From assembly GCF_002849225.1 (NCBI RefSeq), contig NZ_PKMC01000001.1:706426-770425 (forward strand): a stretch of 64,000 nucleotides of DNA, read 5' to 3'. The notes beneath the pieces were generated by a model. It was given only the letters and a program-made list of their open reading frames with translations, made no database searches and was not told the DNA's origin. The translations under genes and the position numbers were made by a program. This stretch comes from Actinomyces sp. UMB0138. Its GTDB lineage: Bacteria > Bacillota > Negativicutes > Veillonellales > Veillonellaceae. Shown piece by piece: positions 26,803 to 35,990 of this stretch. The first letter of the stretch is position 1, and the number at the start of each line of letters is the position of its first letter.

Positions 26803-28508
26803 ATCTTCGACAGATCGGCTGCGGACGAGTCCCCGTGTGGGCACCGGCGGCGAGCAAAGTCGAGCTGGTGACTGAACGGGGGCGTACCGAGATGTGTCGG
26901 CGCCAGTCGGGGTGGTGGGTGGCTCCTACCCCACTGCCAGATGGCACCGACTACGCCTTCTCCTTAGATTCGGGCCCTTGCCTGCCGGACCCGCGTGCTA
27001 GCCTGCTACCTACCTCAGTACACGGCCCTTCCCGCACGTGGTGCGCTCCGGCCTCGCCTGGCCCCTTGCCAAAGGTGCAGGTGTTGGGAGGGGTAATGTA
27101 CGAACTTCACGTGGGAACCTTTACTCCCGAAGGTACACTTGCAGCTGCTGCCAAAAAGCTTCCTTATTTGAAAGAACTGGGGGTAACCTGCGTGGAACTG
27201 ATGCCCCTAAGTGCTTTCGATGGCAATGTTGGGTGGGGCTATGACGGGATTAATCCTTTCAGCGTGCACGCCCCTTACGGAGGCCCTGACGGTCTTATTG
27301 ATTTTATTCGGGCAGCGCATGAGTTGCAGCTCGGCGTCTGCATTGATCTAGTTTTGAACCACCTGGGCCCTGTGGGAAATTATTTGGGCCAATTCGGACC
27401 GTATTTCACTTCTAGGCATAGCACGCCGTGGGGCGATGGCCTGAATGTCGACCAGCAAGGTCTACCCGAACCGCGTGAATACCTATTGCATGCTGCATTA
27501 AGACTCTTCGCGATCTTTGGAGTAGATGCGTTGCGTCTGGATGCCGTACATGCCATAAAAGATGATTCTCCGGTTCATCTTCTGCAGGAGCTGTCGCAGC
27601 TGGTGAATAACCTTGAACAGACTTTAGGGCGGGAACTAACTCTGATTGCCGAGTCAGACCTAAATGACATTTCGATGATCACGCCAGTAACCGAAGGCGG
27701 CATGGGAATGGACGGCCAATGGGATGACGACATTCATCACGCGTTACATGTTGCTTTTACTGGGGAATCACAGGGCTACTATAAGGATTTTTCTGACCCC
27801 GATGCGCTGCGGAAGGTGTACGAGCAGGTGTTCTACCACGACGGCACGTATTCTTCTTTCCGAAAAAGAAACTGGGGTCGCCCGGCCGGCAATGTTGCCC
27901 GATGGCGTCTGGTAGCCTGCGATCAAAACCACGATCAGGTTGGAAACCGGGGTATGGGAGATCGCCCGAATCTTACCGCGGCCGAGGCGGCTGCTGAGGC
28001 GGCAATGTTGCTGCTAAGTCCATTCACTCCGTTAATTTTTATGGGCGAAGAATGGCATACAAAGGTCCCCTTCACTTTCTTCACGTCCTTCACTGATGAG
28101 GACGTTGCCCGTGACGTAAGTGCTGGTAGGGCCAGGGAATTTGCGAGTATGGGGTGGGCAGATGGGGTACCTGATCCCCAGGATCTTGCTACCCACCAGA
28201 AGGCAATTTTAGATTGGCCTGCGGCTCGATCTGCTGCCGGCGCACGAATGGTCAAGTTCTACCGAAAGCTCATTAGTCTGCGGCAACTTTACCACCTTGC
28301 CAGTACAGAGGTACCTACCCGGCTACACCGCGAGGGCGGACAAATTACTTTGGATCGAGGCCGGGTCCAGGTACACGTGAACCTGGACCAAACCGAGATA
28401 GGCTTTGCGCTACCGAAATTTTGTAAATCACTACTTTGGAATGCTTCTGTCCAAGGCAATGCAGTTACCCTAGCGCCGAAATCTGTGGCAGTTATTTACC
28501 AGCCCTGA
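26799..28508 (+). CDS. treZ: Malto-oligosyltrehalose trehalohydrolase TreZ
   Basis: TreZ releases trehalose from the TreY product. The 569-residue protein has the small N-terminal domain (CGRVPVWAPAASKVELV) and the TreZ/GH13 barrel with YELHVGTFTPEGT, WGYDGINPFSVHAPYGGP, DLVLNHLGPVGNYL, the nucleophile region DALRLDAVHAI, LIAESDLND and CDQNHDQVGNRGMGDR. Translation is coupled to treY by an ATGA overlap. No clear terminator follows. With glgX and treY it completes glycogen-to-trehalose conversion, a stress and storage route in actinomycetes. Confidence 0.95.
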   Translation: MNLRQIGCGRVPVWAPAASKVELVTERGRTEMCRRQSGWWVAPTPLPDGTDYAFSLDSGPCLPDPRASLLPTSVHGPSRTWCAPASPGPLPKVQVLGGVMYELHVGTFTPEGTLAAAAKKLPYLKELGVTCVELMPLSAFDGNVGWGYDGINPFSVHAPYGGPDGLIDFIRAAHELQLGVCIDLVLNHLGPVGNYLGQFGPYFTSRHSTPWGDGLNVDQQGLPEPREYLLHAALRLFAIFGVDALRLDAVHAIKDDSPVHLLQELSQLVNNLEQTLGRELTLIAESDLNDISMITPVTEGGMGMDGQWDDDIHHALHVAFTGESQGYYKDFSDPDALRKVYEQVFYHDGTYSSFRKRNWGRPAGNVARWRLVACDQNHDQVGNRGMGDRPNLTAAEAAAEAAMLLLSPFTPLIFMGEEWHTKVPFTFFTSFTDEDVARDVSAGRAREFASMGWADGVPDPQDLATHQKAILDWPAARSAAGARMVKFYRKLISLRQLYHLASTEVPTRLHREGGQITLDRGRVQVHVNLDQTEIGFALPKFCKSLLWNASVQGNAVTLAPKSVAVIYQP

Positions 28509-28577
28509 GTCTTGCCTACCTGCTTGTAGCTCTTTACCGATTTTAAAAGTATTATTGGCAGGACAAAGGAGGCAAGG

Positions 28578-28871
28578 ACGCTCCGAGATACCTACACCAG
28601 CGAGCAACTAGTTGAACTAGCCCGCACGCAGCAACCGCAAATTATGGCTCACCCAGCGTGTAGCGATTCGTTGAAAGAATGGATTAAAAGCAGAGATTCC
28701 TACGCCCGCAACAAGTCGAGGACTAACGTGCTATTCGGCCTCGTAGCAGGCGTAGGAACCATTTTCTTTGCGCTTATGGTTGCGGCAATGGCGTTTTATG
28801 CAAGGTATTCATACCCCATGCAGATACGGCCCCCGTCCTCGGTATATTCTACCAGGCCTACCTGCTGGTAG
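28578..28871 (+). CDS. Small LRV-like membrane protein with apparent ACG start
   Basis: The frame encodes a segment of the type seen in actinomycete leucine-rich-repeat-variant proteins (YTSEQLVELARTQQPQIMAH, then CSDSLKEWIKSR), followed by one membrane span (VLFGLVAGVGTIFFALMVAA). The only ATG (28644) would delete most of the repeat. No ATG, GTG or TTG is in frame upstream as far as the stop at 28527. AAAGGAGG at 28565-28572 points to ACG at 28578, 5 nt away, giving 97 residues. Either ACG is used or an ancestral ATG has mutated. The 3' end overlaps the convergent acetyltransferase gene by 76 nt. Function unknown. Confidence 0.55.
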   Translation, partial: TLRDTYTSEQLVELARTQQPQIMAHPACSDSLKEWIKSRDSYARNKSRTNVLFGLVAGVGTIFFALMVAAMAFYARYSYPMQIRPPSSVYSTRPTCW

Positions 28872-29302
28872 CCGGCTTTTTCAAAGACTGCGCGCATACG
28901 TTTGTTCTCTTCAGAGGTATCACCGCGCTTGTTCCCATTGGGGGATATCTCAGCTGCATATTTCAGAAGCTTCGAGGCAATTCCAAGCCCTTGGGAATCC
29001 TTTGAGATCGCTAGCCTGTGCACCACCAGGGTACCTTCGCGGGGAGTTTTCCAGTGGAGCTCTTCGTTGTCGTAAGCCGGTTCTGGTTCGGGGTCAAGAC
29101 AGACCGTACCAACCACTTTCCCGTCAGCCGTTGCCACATAGGAAATACCGCGTTCGATGTCTTGCATCATGGTGTGTTCGTTGGGGTAGTCGCCTTCCCA
29201 TTGATCTACCCCTTGGGCGCGTAGGGCTTCCTTACCAAAATCTATGATCTGCATTATGACTGGCAGATCGTCCATGGTGGAGTGACGAATTTCAATATCC
29301 AT
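28796..29302 (-). CDS. GNAT-family N-acetyltransferase
   Basis: The 168-residue protein has the GNAT fold: the N-terminal MDIEIRHSTMDDLPVIMQII, the central strand VGTVCLDPEP, VHRLAISKDSQGLGIASKLL with the acetyl-CoA loop (Q/RxxGxG/A type), and FEKAGYQQVG near the end. Members transfer an acetyl group to amines of small molecules or proteins; the target here is unknown. It converges on, and its 3' end overlaps, the small LRV-like gene. Confidence 0.88.
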   Translation of the reverse strand: MDIEIRHSTMDDLPVIMQIIDFGKEALRAQGVDQWEGDYPNEHTMMQDIERGISYVATADGKVVGTVCLDPEPEPAYDNEELHWKTPREGTLVVHRLAISKDSQGLGIASKLLKYAAEISPNGNKRGDTSEENKRMRAVFEKAGYQQVGLVEYTEDGGRICMGYEYLA

Positions 29303-29494
29303 GGATGTTATCCCTTCGGAAATATTTGTCTACGAACTGACTCTACACGATTGGGAGGGTCTAACCTACTGGCCGATTAGGAAGTGATACTTTTCTAACA
29401 TGGCGTTTACCTGGTAGTTTGCTTTAAGCTACGGCACAATTTTACGGCAGTTCTACCGCTCTCACCGCCTCCCCGATTGTCCGATTATTCAGTC

Positions 29495-30469
29495 TTATTC
29501 CATTCCTTTAAAGGGAAGATTCGGCTCGGTATCTATCTGCAGCAACTGATCTAAATGCTCAAAGTATGCCTTCTTATCCACCTTCTCTATGACGTGCGCG
29601 TTAGCTGGGCGGGCAAACTTGTCCCATGCCATTGCTGAGTATCCCCGAGTGAGTTCCGAAGAGGTTTCAACATCTACTCTATAAGTATTTTCATCCAAGA
29701 TTAGCTCGGGATGAAGCAAACAGGACAAGGTCACCGAATCGGGGTGAGTGGAACCATCAACCCCCACTGACTCATTGAAGTCAAGGGTGGTATCACATAC
29801 CTTCTTGAAGAATTTTGCTAGGACCGTTCCCTTGTCTGTCATCTGCAAGTATTCACTACGCGTAATCGTGGCATCTTCGAGCGTCACGGGGTCCCAGGTC
29901 AGAACGTGAATGTCTGCGAAGCCAGACGTGAATACCATCTGCGCAGCCTCTGGGTCCACATAAAAGTTGAATTCTGCCGAGGAGGTGGTGTTGCCCCGTC
30001 CGTTGTTAGAACCACCCATGATGTAAAGGCTCTTGACGTTCTTCACGAAGTTGCGATCTTTTGCTATGGCAGTCGCGATATTCGTCAGCGGTCCAATTGC
30101 CACCACACTAACTTTTCCAGGTTCTTCCGCCGTGATTCGGATGAGGGCGTCCACCGCGTGTTCGTCCTCGAGACGTGTCTTTGTAAAATCGATGCTCAGG
30201 CCGCCGGCACCGTCACCGTGTACTTCTTCAGCAGATACCCATGGCCGAAGCAAGGGTTGCGAGCACCCTACATGTATTGGGACGCGCCCGAGTGCCCCAG
30301 CGGCGTTTAGCGTCATATGAGCATTTCGTATCTGGCGCTCAAATCCGACGTTGCCCGCCACCATAGTTATTGCCCGCATATCAGCGCGTTCATCCAAGAG
30401 CCCTACCAAGATTGCTACACAATCGTCCTGGGCTGTGTCGGTGTCAAGAATAAACGGTACTTTTTCCAT
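29495..30469 (-). CDS. Inosine/uridine-preferring nucleoside hydrolase
   Basis: Nucleoside hydrolases cleave the N-glycosidic bond of ribonucleosides and need Ca2+. The 324-residue product has the signature DTDTAQDD (residues 9-16), the segment HVGCSQPLLRP, the strand VAIGPLTNIATAI, and the catalytic-site region FNFYVDPEAAQMV. I choose the ATG at 30469, which has GGGGGAGGA in front; an in-frame ATG 18 nt upstream lacks such a site. It stands alone between the acetyltransferase and the decayed pilus genes. The roughly 190 bases between it and the acetyltransferase gene show nothing clear. Confidence 0.92.
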   Translation of the reverse strand: MEKVPFILDTDTAQDDCVAILVGLLDERADMRAITMVAGNVGFERQIRNAHMTLNAAGALGRVPIHVGCSQPLLRPWVSAEEVHGDGAGGLSIDFTKTRLEDEHAVDALIRITAEEPGKVSVVAIGPLTNIATAIAKDRNFVKNVKSLYIMGGSNNGRGNTTSSAEFNFYVDPEAAQMVFTSGFADIHVLTWDPVTLEDATITRSEYLQMTDKGTVLAKFFKKVCDTTLDFNESVGVDGSTHPDSVTLSCLLHPELILDENTYRVDVETSSELTRGYSAMAWDKFARPANAHVIEKVDKKAYFEHLDQLLQIDTEPNLPFKGME

Positions 30470-30590
30470 GTTTCCTCCCCCAGCCAACTATAACGGCACG
30501 TTTTGCATGTTTCCTGACGGTAAGGCAGGTACCTCTAGTGATCTCTATCCGCGACTACAAAGCTGGTAGGAGTTTTGCGATGGGAATTGT

Positions 30591-31470
30591 CTATTTTTCA
30601 GGCAGATTTTTTATTTTCACCCCTGTAGGAACTTCAATATTTTGTCTATTAAGTTTCAGTAACCGCATCCGGTTCACGATATATACAGCAATTGCAGTCA
30701 AGAAAAGAGCCACCCACCCAGGCAGCTGCCATGCTAGTGGCGGCACATGTTTGGGGTCAGGAAAAACTCTGCTGCCTGTAACTAATAATCTGTGCGAATT
30801 TACCCCGTATGGAGTGCGCGTGACGAGCGTTGCTAGATCCTCCCCTAGCCTACGCTGCAACAGAAATATCTACTCAGGACGCAACCCATAGATATCAACG
30901 ACTCGGTATTTTAAAGGTTCGCCCTGCACCTCTATGTAAAAGTAATCGCCTTTACGCACAGAAGTGAGTTTGTCAAACATTGTCGCGTTTGCTAGGCCAG
31001 TATGCGCGGTAACCACGCTGTGTCGGTTTGCTTTTTCCCGCAGGCAGGTCTGAGCCGTACAGGTGGCCGGCAGCACGCTGTAAGGTCTAGTGAGAACTAC
31101 TACGACAGGTAGGCTGACTAAATCCGATCTTCGGCACCTTAATGATCCCAATTGTTCCTGCAGGATCATTCAAAGTGTTCAAGTAGAGCTGGTAATCCGG
31201 TGTCGCTTGCATATTGTTTTCCCCTTGATAGTGGTCCACGAACCGGAAGTCCTTCCGCGCAGCATTGTATCTTCTAGCCGCCTGAAGGTACGGCTTTCAT
31301 ACTTGCGCAGATTCGGTTGACAAGTGCCCGGCGTAGTTTTGGGAAACGATTTTTGCTTCGCAGTTATTCCACAACGTTTAAATAACAGGATAAACCAATG
31401 CCATTATGCCAAATAAAATGATAGTAGAGGAGATTAGTACACGGGCTTTTCTCATACTAGTTATAGACAT
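30591..31470 (-). pseudogene. Decayed class C sortase
   Basis: Pieces of a class C (pilin) sortase lie in order but in different frames. The N-terminal anchor MSITSMRKARVLISSTIILF is stopped by TAA at 31378-31380. Then come DYQLYLNTLNDPAGTIGIIK, the lid-to-core part GHLYGSDLPAG in another frame, and VVTAHTGLANATMFDKLTSV with the catalytic His. After another stop comes ATLVTRTPYGVNSHRLLVTG and a C-terminal membrane segment. The catalytic Cys of the TCTPYG motif has become Arg (CGC, 30816-30818). Several frameshifts, two stops and the lost nucleophile make it inactive. It is the last gene of a second pilus cluster. Confidence 0.88.
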
Positions 31471-31500
31471 ATGTGAGGTCAGTTTCCTGACCTCACATAT
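31469..31500. repeat. Perfect 14-bp inverted repeat at the sortase pseudogene start
   Basis: ATATGTGAGGTCAG and CTGACCTCACATAT flank a 4-base loop. It lies between the pilin and sortase pseudogenes, and on the minus strand the second arm runs into the old sortase ATG at 31470. There is no T-run on either side, so a standard terminator is unlikely. In the living operon it could have limited sortase translation relative to pilin. Confidence 0.7.
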
Positions 31501-31516
31501 CAATATTGTGTTGCCT

Positions 31517-32815
31517 TTATGCAGTCTTCATGCGGGAGAGCATTACAGAGCACGTTCCCACCAAAGAAACTTCGGCAAGAGCGAAGATGATAATGCCCGC
31601 GGCACCGGTCTTCGGGAGAGTAAACCAGAAACCGGAATCCGCCTTGGCCACGTTTTCGATAACTGCGACGTGATTGATGTCCGTCACGGTATACAAAGTT
31701 ACTTCTCCGCTACGCACAAAAACCTTGAACTTCGCATCCTTCAGGACACCGTTTGCCGTGTCAGTGGCCTTACCCTTCTTGATCTGAAAATCGGCGAACT
31801 TGGTCTTGGGGTTTGTTGATTCTGGTGGTACATCCTCGGGAGAGGACGGTTCATTTTCTCCGTGGCCGGGGACAAAACCAAACTTGTTTTCCACCTCTGC
31901 CGGCGGCTGATCAGCCACCTTGAACTTCATGGCTACGACAACTTTTGCTTCAGAATCAGCGTTCACTGCTGCTGCAATCTTGCCTAGGCCATCTTTTGTG
32001 AACGAGACTTTGATCCGAAGGAGACCATCGGCTTTGTTTTCGGTGCTTACCGTGTAATCGGTGGTCTTCTGCAGTACAGTGCCGCCGATCTTCACCGATT
32101 TAACTGAATCTACACCCGGCGTCTTGTAAGCCGCCTGGAGCGCGTCGTCAAAGACTGCATACCCGGTTACTGTACGGCTTTGTCACCAACCTTCTTCTTG
32201 TTCACCCTAGAGGTGATGGTGTAAGAAATGTCGTCTCCGGCGCCCACCGTCTTGGTAGTATCAGCGCTCTTGGTAATTTCCGACGTCAGATCCTTGTTCT
32301 TAGGCTGCACGGTGATGTTGTATTCAAAGTTGGTAGCCTTGGCCGCCGTGCCGGTGATCTGGGGAGCCGTTAGGTAGAAGGGCTCTACCTCCGAGGAATA
32401 TCCTGCAGGGACTACAGTCTCTTCCACCTTTTATAGGCCTAGGTTCAGGTTAGAGAAAGAAGCATTGCCTTGCGCATCGGTTACTTGCGAGTTCGCGGTA
32501 CCGAGTTCAATGTTCTTTTCCGTACGGGAATTTAGAGCTTCTACCTAGTGTGCCAGTGTCTTCCAGCCGTCGATCGTATTCAGGTCTACAGTCTTCCCAC
32601 CTACCTTATTTACTGGCGTGACAGTAAAAGTAGCGCCCTTAACCGGATCCTGAGCACTTTCCTTCAACTTGTGGATCGTGATTGGGCCAGTTTCCGAATG
32701 TCCCGTTTGCCACGGCGCAACCGGCTTCTCGGACTCGTTTGCACCGGCCGCGCCGGCGCAAACGAGTCCGATGGTTACAACAAGAGCGCCACCAGCATTC
32801 TTTAAGCTTTCGCAT
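31517..32815 (-). pseudogene. Decayed LPXTG fimbrial subunit (pilin)
   Basis: A pilin gene can be followed from the ATG at 32815 (AAAGGAG upstream) to the stop at 31517. The frame breaks within the first codons, then reads a signal peptide (VVTIGLVCAGAAGANES) and ITIHKLKESAQDPVKGATFT. It meets TAG at 32545-32547 and TAA at 32431-32433, and shifts frame again near 32160-32175. The last 192 codons are intact: a CnaB-like domain, then the sorting signal FTLPKTG, a hydrophobic span and a short basic tail. Domain order matches type 2 fimbrial subunits of actinomycetes. No functional pilin can be made. Confidence 0.87.
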
Positions 32816-32836
32816 CTTAATACTCCTTTTATGGTG

Positions 32837-34300
32837 TTATGACCGGCTGGTCTTCTTTGTGAGCCGCCTTATCCAGGCACTAATTCCACCTGTGCCCAAC
32901 AAGGCAATTAGCCCAGCGCACCAGGTCCACCCCGCCCCGCCAGTGCGGGGCAGTGAGAAAGGCTGCGCTACATCCATTTGGGAGGTGACCGATTCCCAGA
33001 GGATTGAGCGCTGCGAAACGAATGGGGATCATCCTTGCAGCTGTCCGGTTTCGTCGAGTTTCATCTGTCTTGGAGCTTCCGGAGCGCTGGTTGCATAAAC
33101 GGCACATTTGTATTTGCCTGCCTGAATGAACCGCCCTGTCAGACTTGCCTGAGTCTTGGCTTTGATGCCGTCCTCGCTGTAGATGAGGCGAAAAATCCTC
33201 TCTCCTGATGCCCGTCTTGCCATCTCTTGGTCCAAGTTGGCTATCTTCCACTTAACCGAGGGCGTCATTTCGATTCCGCCAATTCCGCCTAACCATACCG
33301 AGGTCGCATCCGATTTCTTGCAAGCCATTTCTAGCCGTATTTGTTTATTAGAAGCGATCAAGGAGGCTTCAATCTGCACAGGCGCATATAGGGGCATGCC
33401 GACGATAGAGCTAATCTGTTTTTCGGATATGCTCAGCTTCAGGTCACCTGACCTGGCAACACGAGCGGTAACTGTTAGGTTTGCAGCTAGCTCATCTGTA
33501 GAGCCATCCGGATAGGTTACTAGTACCGGAATGGACAGATGCTGGCCCGCGGTATTTAGCGGTGGGCTCACCCGAATCTGACCGGTATCCCCATTAATGC
33601 TTACCCAGTTTGGCACTGGCCGTTTCAGATCTGTCAGCACGGCAAATGTGCTCCCGATAGGCAGGCGCGCTTTGGGATCCGCAGGCGGGGCGAAGTTTCC
33701 GCTGGTGCATTCCTCCGACGCTCAGGTCTCGGTATGCAGGGGGCAAAGTTGTCCGATTGTTTTCGCACTCGTACTTTGAAGGTGGTGTCCTTACTAAGTT
33801 GTGGGGCGACATCTGGAAGCGGGCGGGTAGGTGGCACGAATCTTGAATTCAAGTTTTCTGCCAACGTCAGCTTTCTTGGGGCCCATTTGGGATTGTCCGG
33901 TTTTCGGATCTAGATAGTATTGCCCCTCACGTGGATTCGGCCCGGCAGATTGCATATAACCGTTTGAGTTCCCTACGATCGCAAAGCTCATCTCTCTTGC
34001 AGGCACATCAGTAAATATGCCCGCATCTGGATCTTCTACAAATGACCAAGGATGATCGGGTTTTTAATCATCGAAGGCCAGCTTTCCTTTAGGGAAATGG
34101 GGGAAGGTATTATATATGGTATTAGATATCTGCCCGTAGAAAACGTCTGTCTTCTTGTAGTGGACGTCTCCGGCCAGAAGGTTATTTCCTTAAGAATTTT
34201 CTACGACATCTGGGATGCCGTCTCCACCGATGGCGTAGGGGCCGTACACCATGTACTGCTGCTCCTTTTCCTACCGGTGTAGTAGCCCGCAATAATGGCA
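32837..34300 (-). pseudogene. Decayed LPXTG surface protein / adhesin
   Basis: A reading frame with stops at 34190-34192 and 34064-34066 gives YAIGGDGIPDVVENS, then WSFVEDPDAGIFTDVP and REGQYYLDPKTGQSQM. After frame changes near 33840 and 33640 a 203-codon part follows, with a repeat-like segment around VLVTYPDGSTDELAANLTV. It ends at TGA 33029-33031, but the same frame goes on and ends in a perfect sorting signal, FSLPRTGGAGW plus hydrophobic span and RRLTKK tail, to TAA at 32837. The 5' limit is uncertain. It would have been the first gene of the decayed cluster. Confidence 0.78.
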
Positions 34301-34406
34301 GCACGTCTAGATCTAAATCTGCCTGTACAGTGGCGGTTATGTCCATATATGGGTGACGTTACTGCCATTTTCCCAAGACCAGAGAGAACGACCAAACCAC
34401 CCGGCA

Positions 34407-35129
34407 TCATGCTATTTCACGAGTATTAGTCATGCAATCCCTCCGCCGGCATACCCCAATTCCAGCGACGATAGCTGCCATTGCTAGTAGACAGATCCCA
34501 ATACCAAAGGAACCTGTCTTGCTCAACATTGGTAAGGCTCCATTTTTTGAGGCATACTTTTGCTTCGCCGGGATCGGCACTGTCTTAGTAATCTTTGGCT
34601 TTTCCGAGTTTAGTTTCGGAGTAACTACGAAGCGATAGCTCCACTGCGCCCGTTGCGGGTCGGCAATGGGAATAGTGACTAGGAAAGGCGCAATCTGCCT
34701 ATATTTATGGGTGGTATCTGCGGGTGATAGTTCATCTACTAAATACATCCCTACTGGTAAATCCCGAAACACTGCTTTTCCGGCCTCATCAGTTACAGCG
34801 ACTGTCACCGGCAGTGCCTTTGGCGCAAGCTCCTTTAGTCGCAGCCTATTCAAATCCTGCCAATTAGCACCCTGCAGCGATATATTTGGCACCTTGCTAA
34901 TGCGAATTTGCTGGCCCTCGACCGGACCATTTGGCTTACCACCCGGCACCGGATCATCAAACGGGTTGTCCCCACTTTTTATTACCGTGAGCGTACCGCG
35001 CTCAGTTACATCTATGGCCGACGTGTCTAAACCATCACCATCACCGATTACAGGAGGCGCCGCAAAAGCGCTTGCTGTAAAGGTGAAAGTAGACAGTGCA
35101 GTAATTACTCCAAGTAACACGCGCTTCAT
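34407..35129 (-). CDS. Minor pilin with non-canonical LSKTG sorting signal
   Basis: The 240-residue protein has a signal peptide (LLGVITALSTFTFTASAFA) and a CnaB-like body with GKAVFRDLPVGMYLVDE, close to the YxLxE type of pilin E-box. The C-terminal sorting region is LPMLSKTGSFGIG, a hydrophobic span, then RRRD. The pentapeptide is LSKTG, with Ser at the position normally held by Pro. The start overlaps the sortase stop (ATGA), so both are made together. It is the last intact gene of the pilus operon and most likely encodes a minor or basal subunit; anchoring efficiency is an open question. Confidence 0.82.
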   Translation of the reverse strand: MKRVLLGVITALSTFTFTASAFAAPPVIGDGDGLDTSAIDVTERGTLTVIKSGDNPFDDPVPGGKPNGPVEGQQIRISKVPNISLQGANWQDLNRLRLKELAPKALPVTVAVTDEAGKAVFRDLPVGMYLVDELSPADTTHKYRQIAPFLVTIPIADPQRAQWSYRFVVTPKLNSEKPKITKTVPIPAKQKYASKNGALPMLSKTGSFGIGICLLAMAAIVAGIGVCRRRDCMTNTREIA

Positions 35130-35980
35130 GATTTCCCTCCTTCGAGCTTGTCCTTAGCCGTCTTTTTTACTAGCCACCGCATAAGTAGCAGCGCAGCCAC
35201 AACACAAATGCAGATAATTAGGATCATCCACCACGACCAGCGCATTCCCGTGACTTCCGGAAGGCCTTTCGGATCCAGTGGTACCTTATGGCCGGTTACC
35301 AGAAGCCGGTGAGAGTTAATCCCGTAGGGGGTACACGTGATCACCGTGAGAAGGTCCTTGTTTGGAACGCGGGCTAATGAGGAGACCTCGTTTGGACGCA
35401 CCACCTGGATGGAATGCACCTGGTATTTCAACTTGCGGCCTGCCACCTGCACATACATTTCGTCGGCTCGTCGAACGCTGGAAAGATTGTCTAGCAGGGT
35501 AGCGCTCGAGAGGCCTGAATGCCCGGTCAATACCGCGTGGGTACCGACTCCTCCAACTGGCAGCGAAGATCCATATAGATGGCCGATACCTTTTTGCAAA
35601 GTGTCTTCCGTTGTGCCGTGGTAGATCGACAGGTTTATGTGCGCCTTTGGAATGATCAACCGCCCCATCTCTGGGAGCAAGTTCAACTGGTGCAAATATT
35701 CCTGATACGGATTATTAGTTTTAGAAACTCGCGCAAGCCACGGATCCAAAATGGGAGCTCCCGGGACCTGACGATTATACTGTTCAGCCCGCGCAAGGCT
35801 TCGTTCTAAGAGTTGGGGTGGTACCTGGCGCTCCGAGACCGCGTATTGCCTAGCAACAGCTTGCTGACGCGCATTATTCCATTGGCTCGCGACCACAGGA
35901 TACGCCAGCACAATAATGCCCATCACCGTAAGCAGCACCGTTACGAATCTAGAGCGCCAGGTATCTACCCCCTTTTTCAA
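35126..35980 (-). CDS. srtC: Class C sortase, pilus polymerising
   Basis: This 284-residue enzyme joins pilin subunits through isopeptide bonds. It has an N-terminal membrane segment and the core with IYHGTTEDTLQKGIGHLYGS. The catalytic His is in LTGHSGLSSAT, and the catalytic Cys and Arg are in TVITCTPYGINSHRLLVTG. A second membrane segment near the C-terminus is typical of class C. The DPW-like lid motif shows as DPWLARV (about residue 80). It lies 10 nt after the major pilin gene and overlaps the minor pilin gene. Confidence 0.95.
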   Translation of the reverse strand: MKKGVDTWRSRFVTVLLTVMGIIVLAYPVVASQWNNARQQAVARQYAVSERQVPPQLLERSLARAEQYNRQVPGAPILDPWLARVSKTNNPYQEYLHQLNLLPEMGRLIIPKAHINLSIYHGTTEDTLQKGIGHLYGSSLPVGGVGTHAVLTGHSGLSSATLLDNLSSVRRADEMYVQVAGRKLKYQVHSIQVVRPNEVSSLARVPNKDLLTVITCTPYGINSHRLLVTGHKVPLDPKGLPEVTGMRWSWWMILIICICVVAALLLMRWLVKKTAKDKLEGGKS

Positions 35981-35990
35981 GGCTCCTCCT

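Noticed and set aside
34052..34282. 76-codon plus-strand frame in the decayed adhesin
   Set aside because: It is opposite a recognisable remnant frame (YAIGGDGIPDVVE) and has no start signal.
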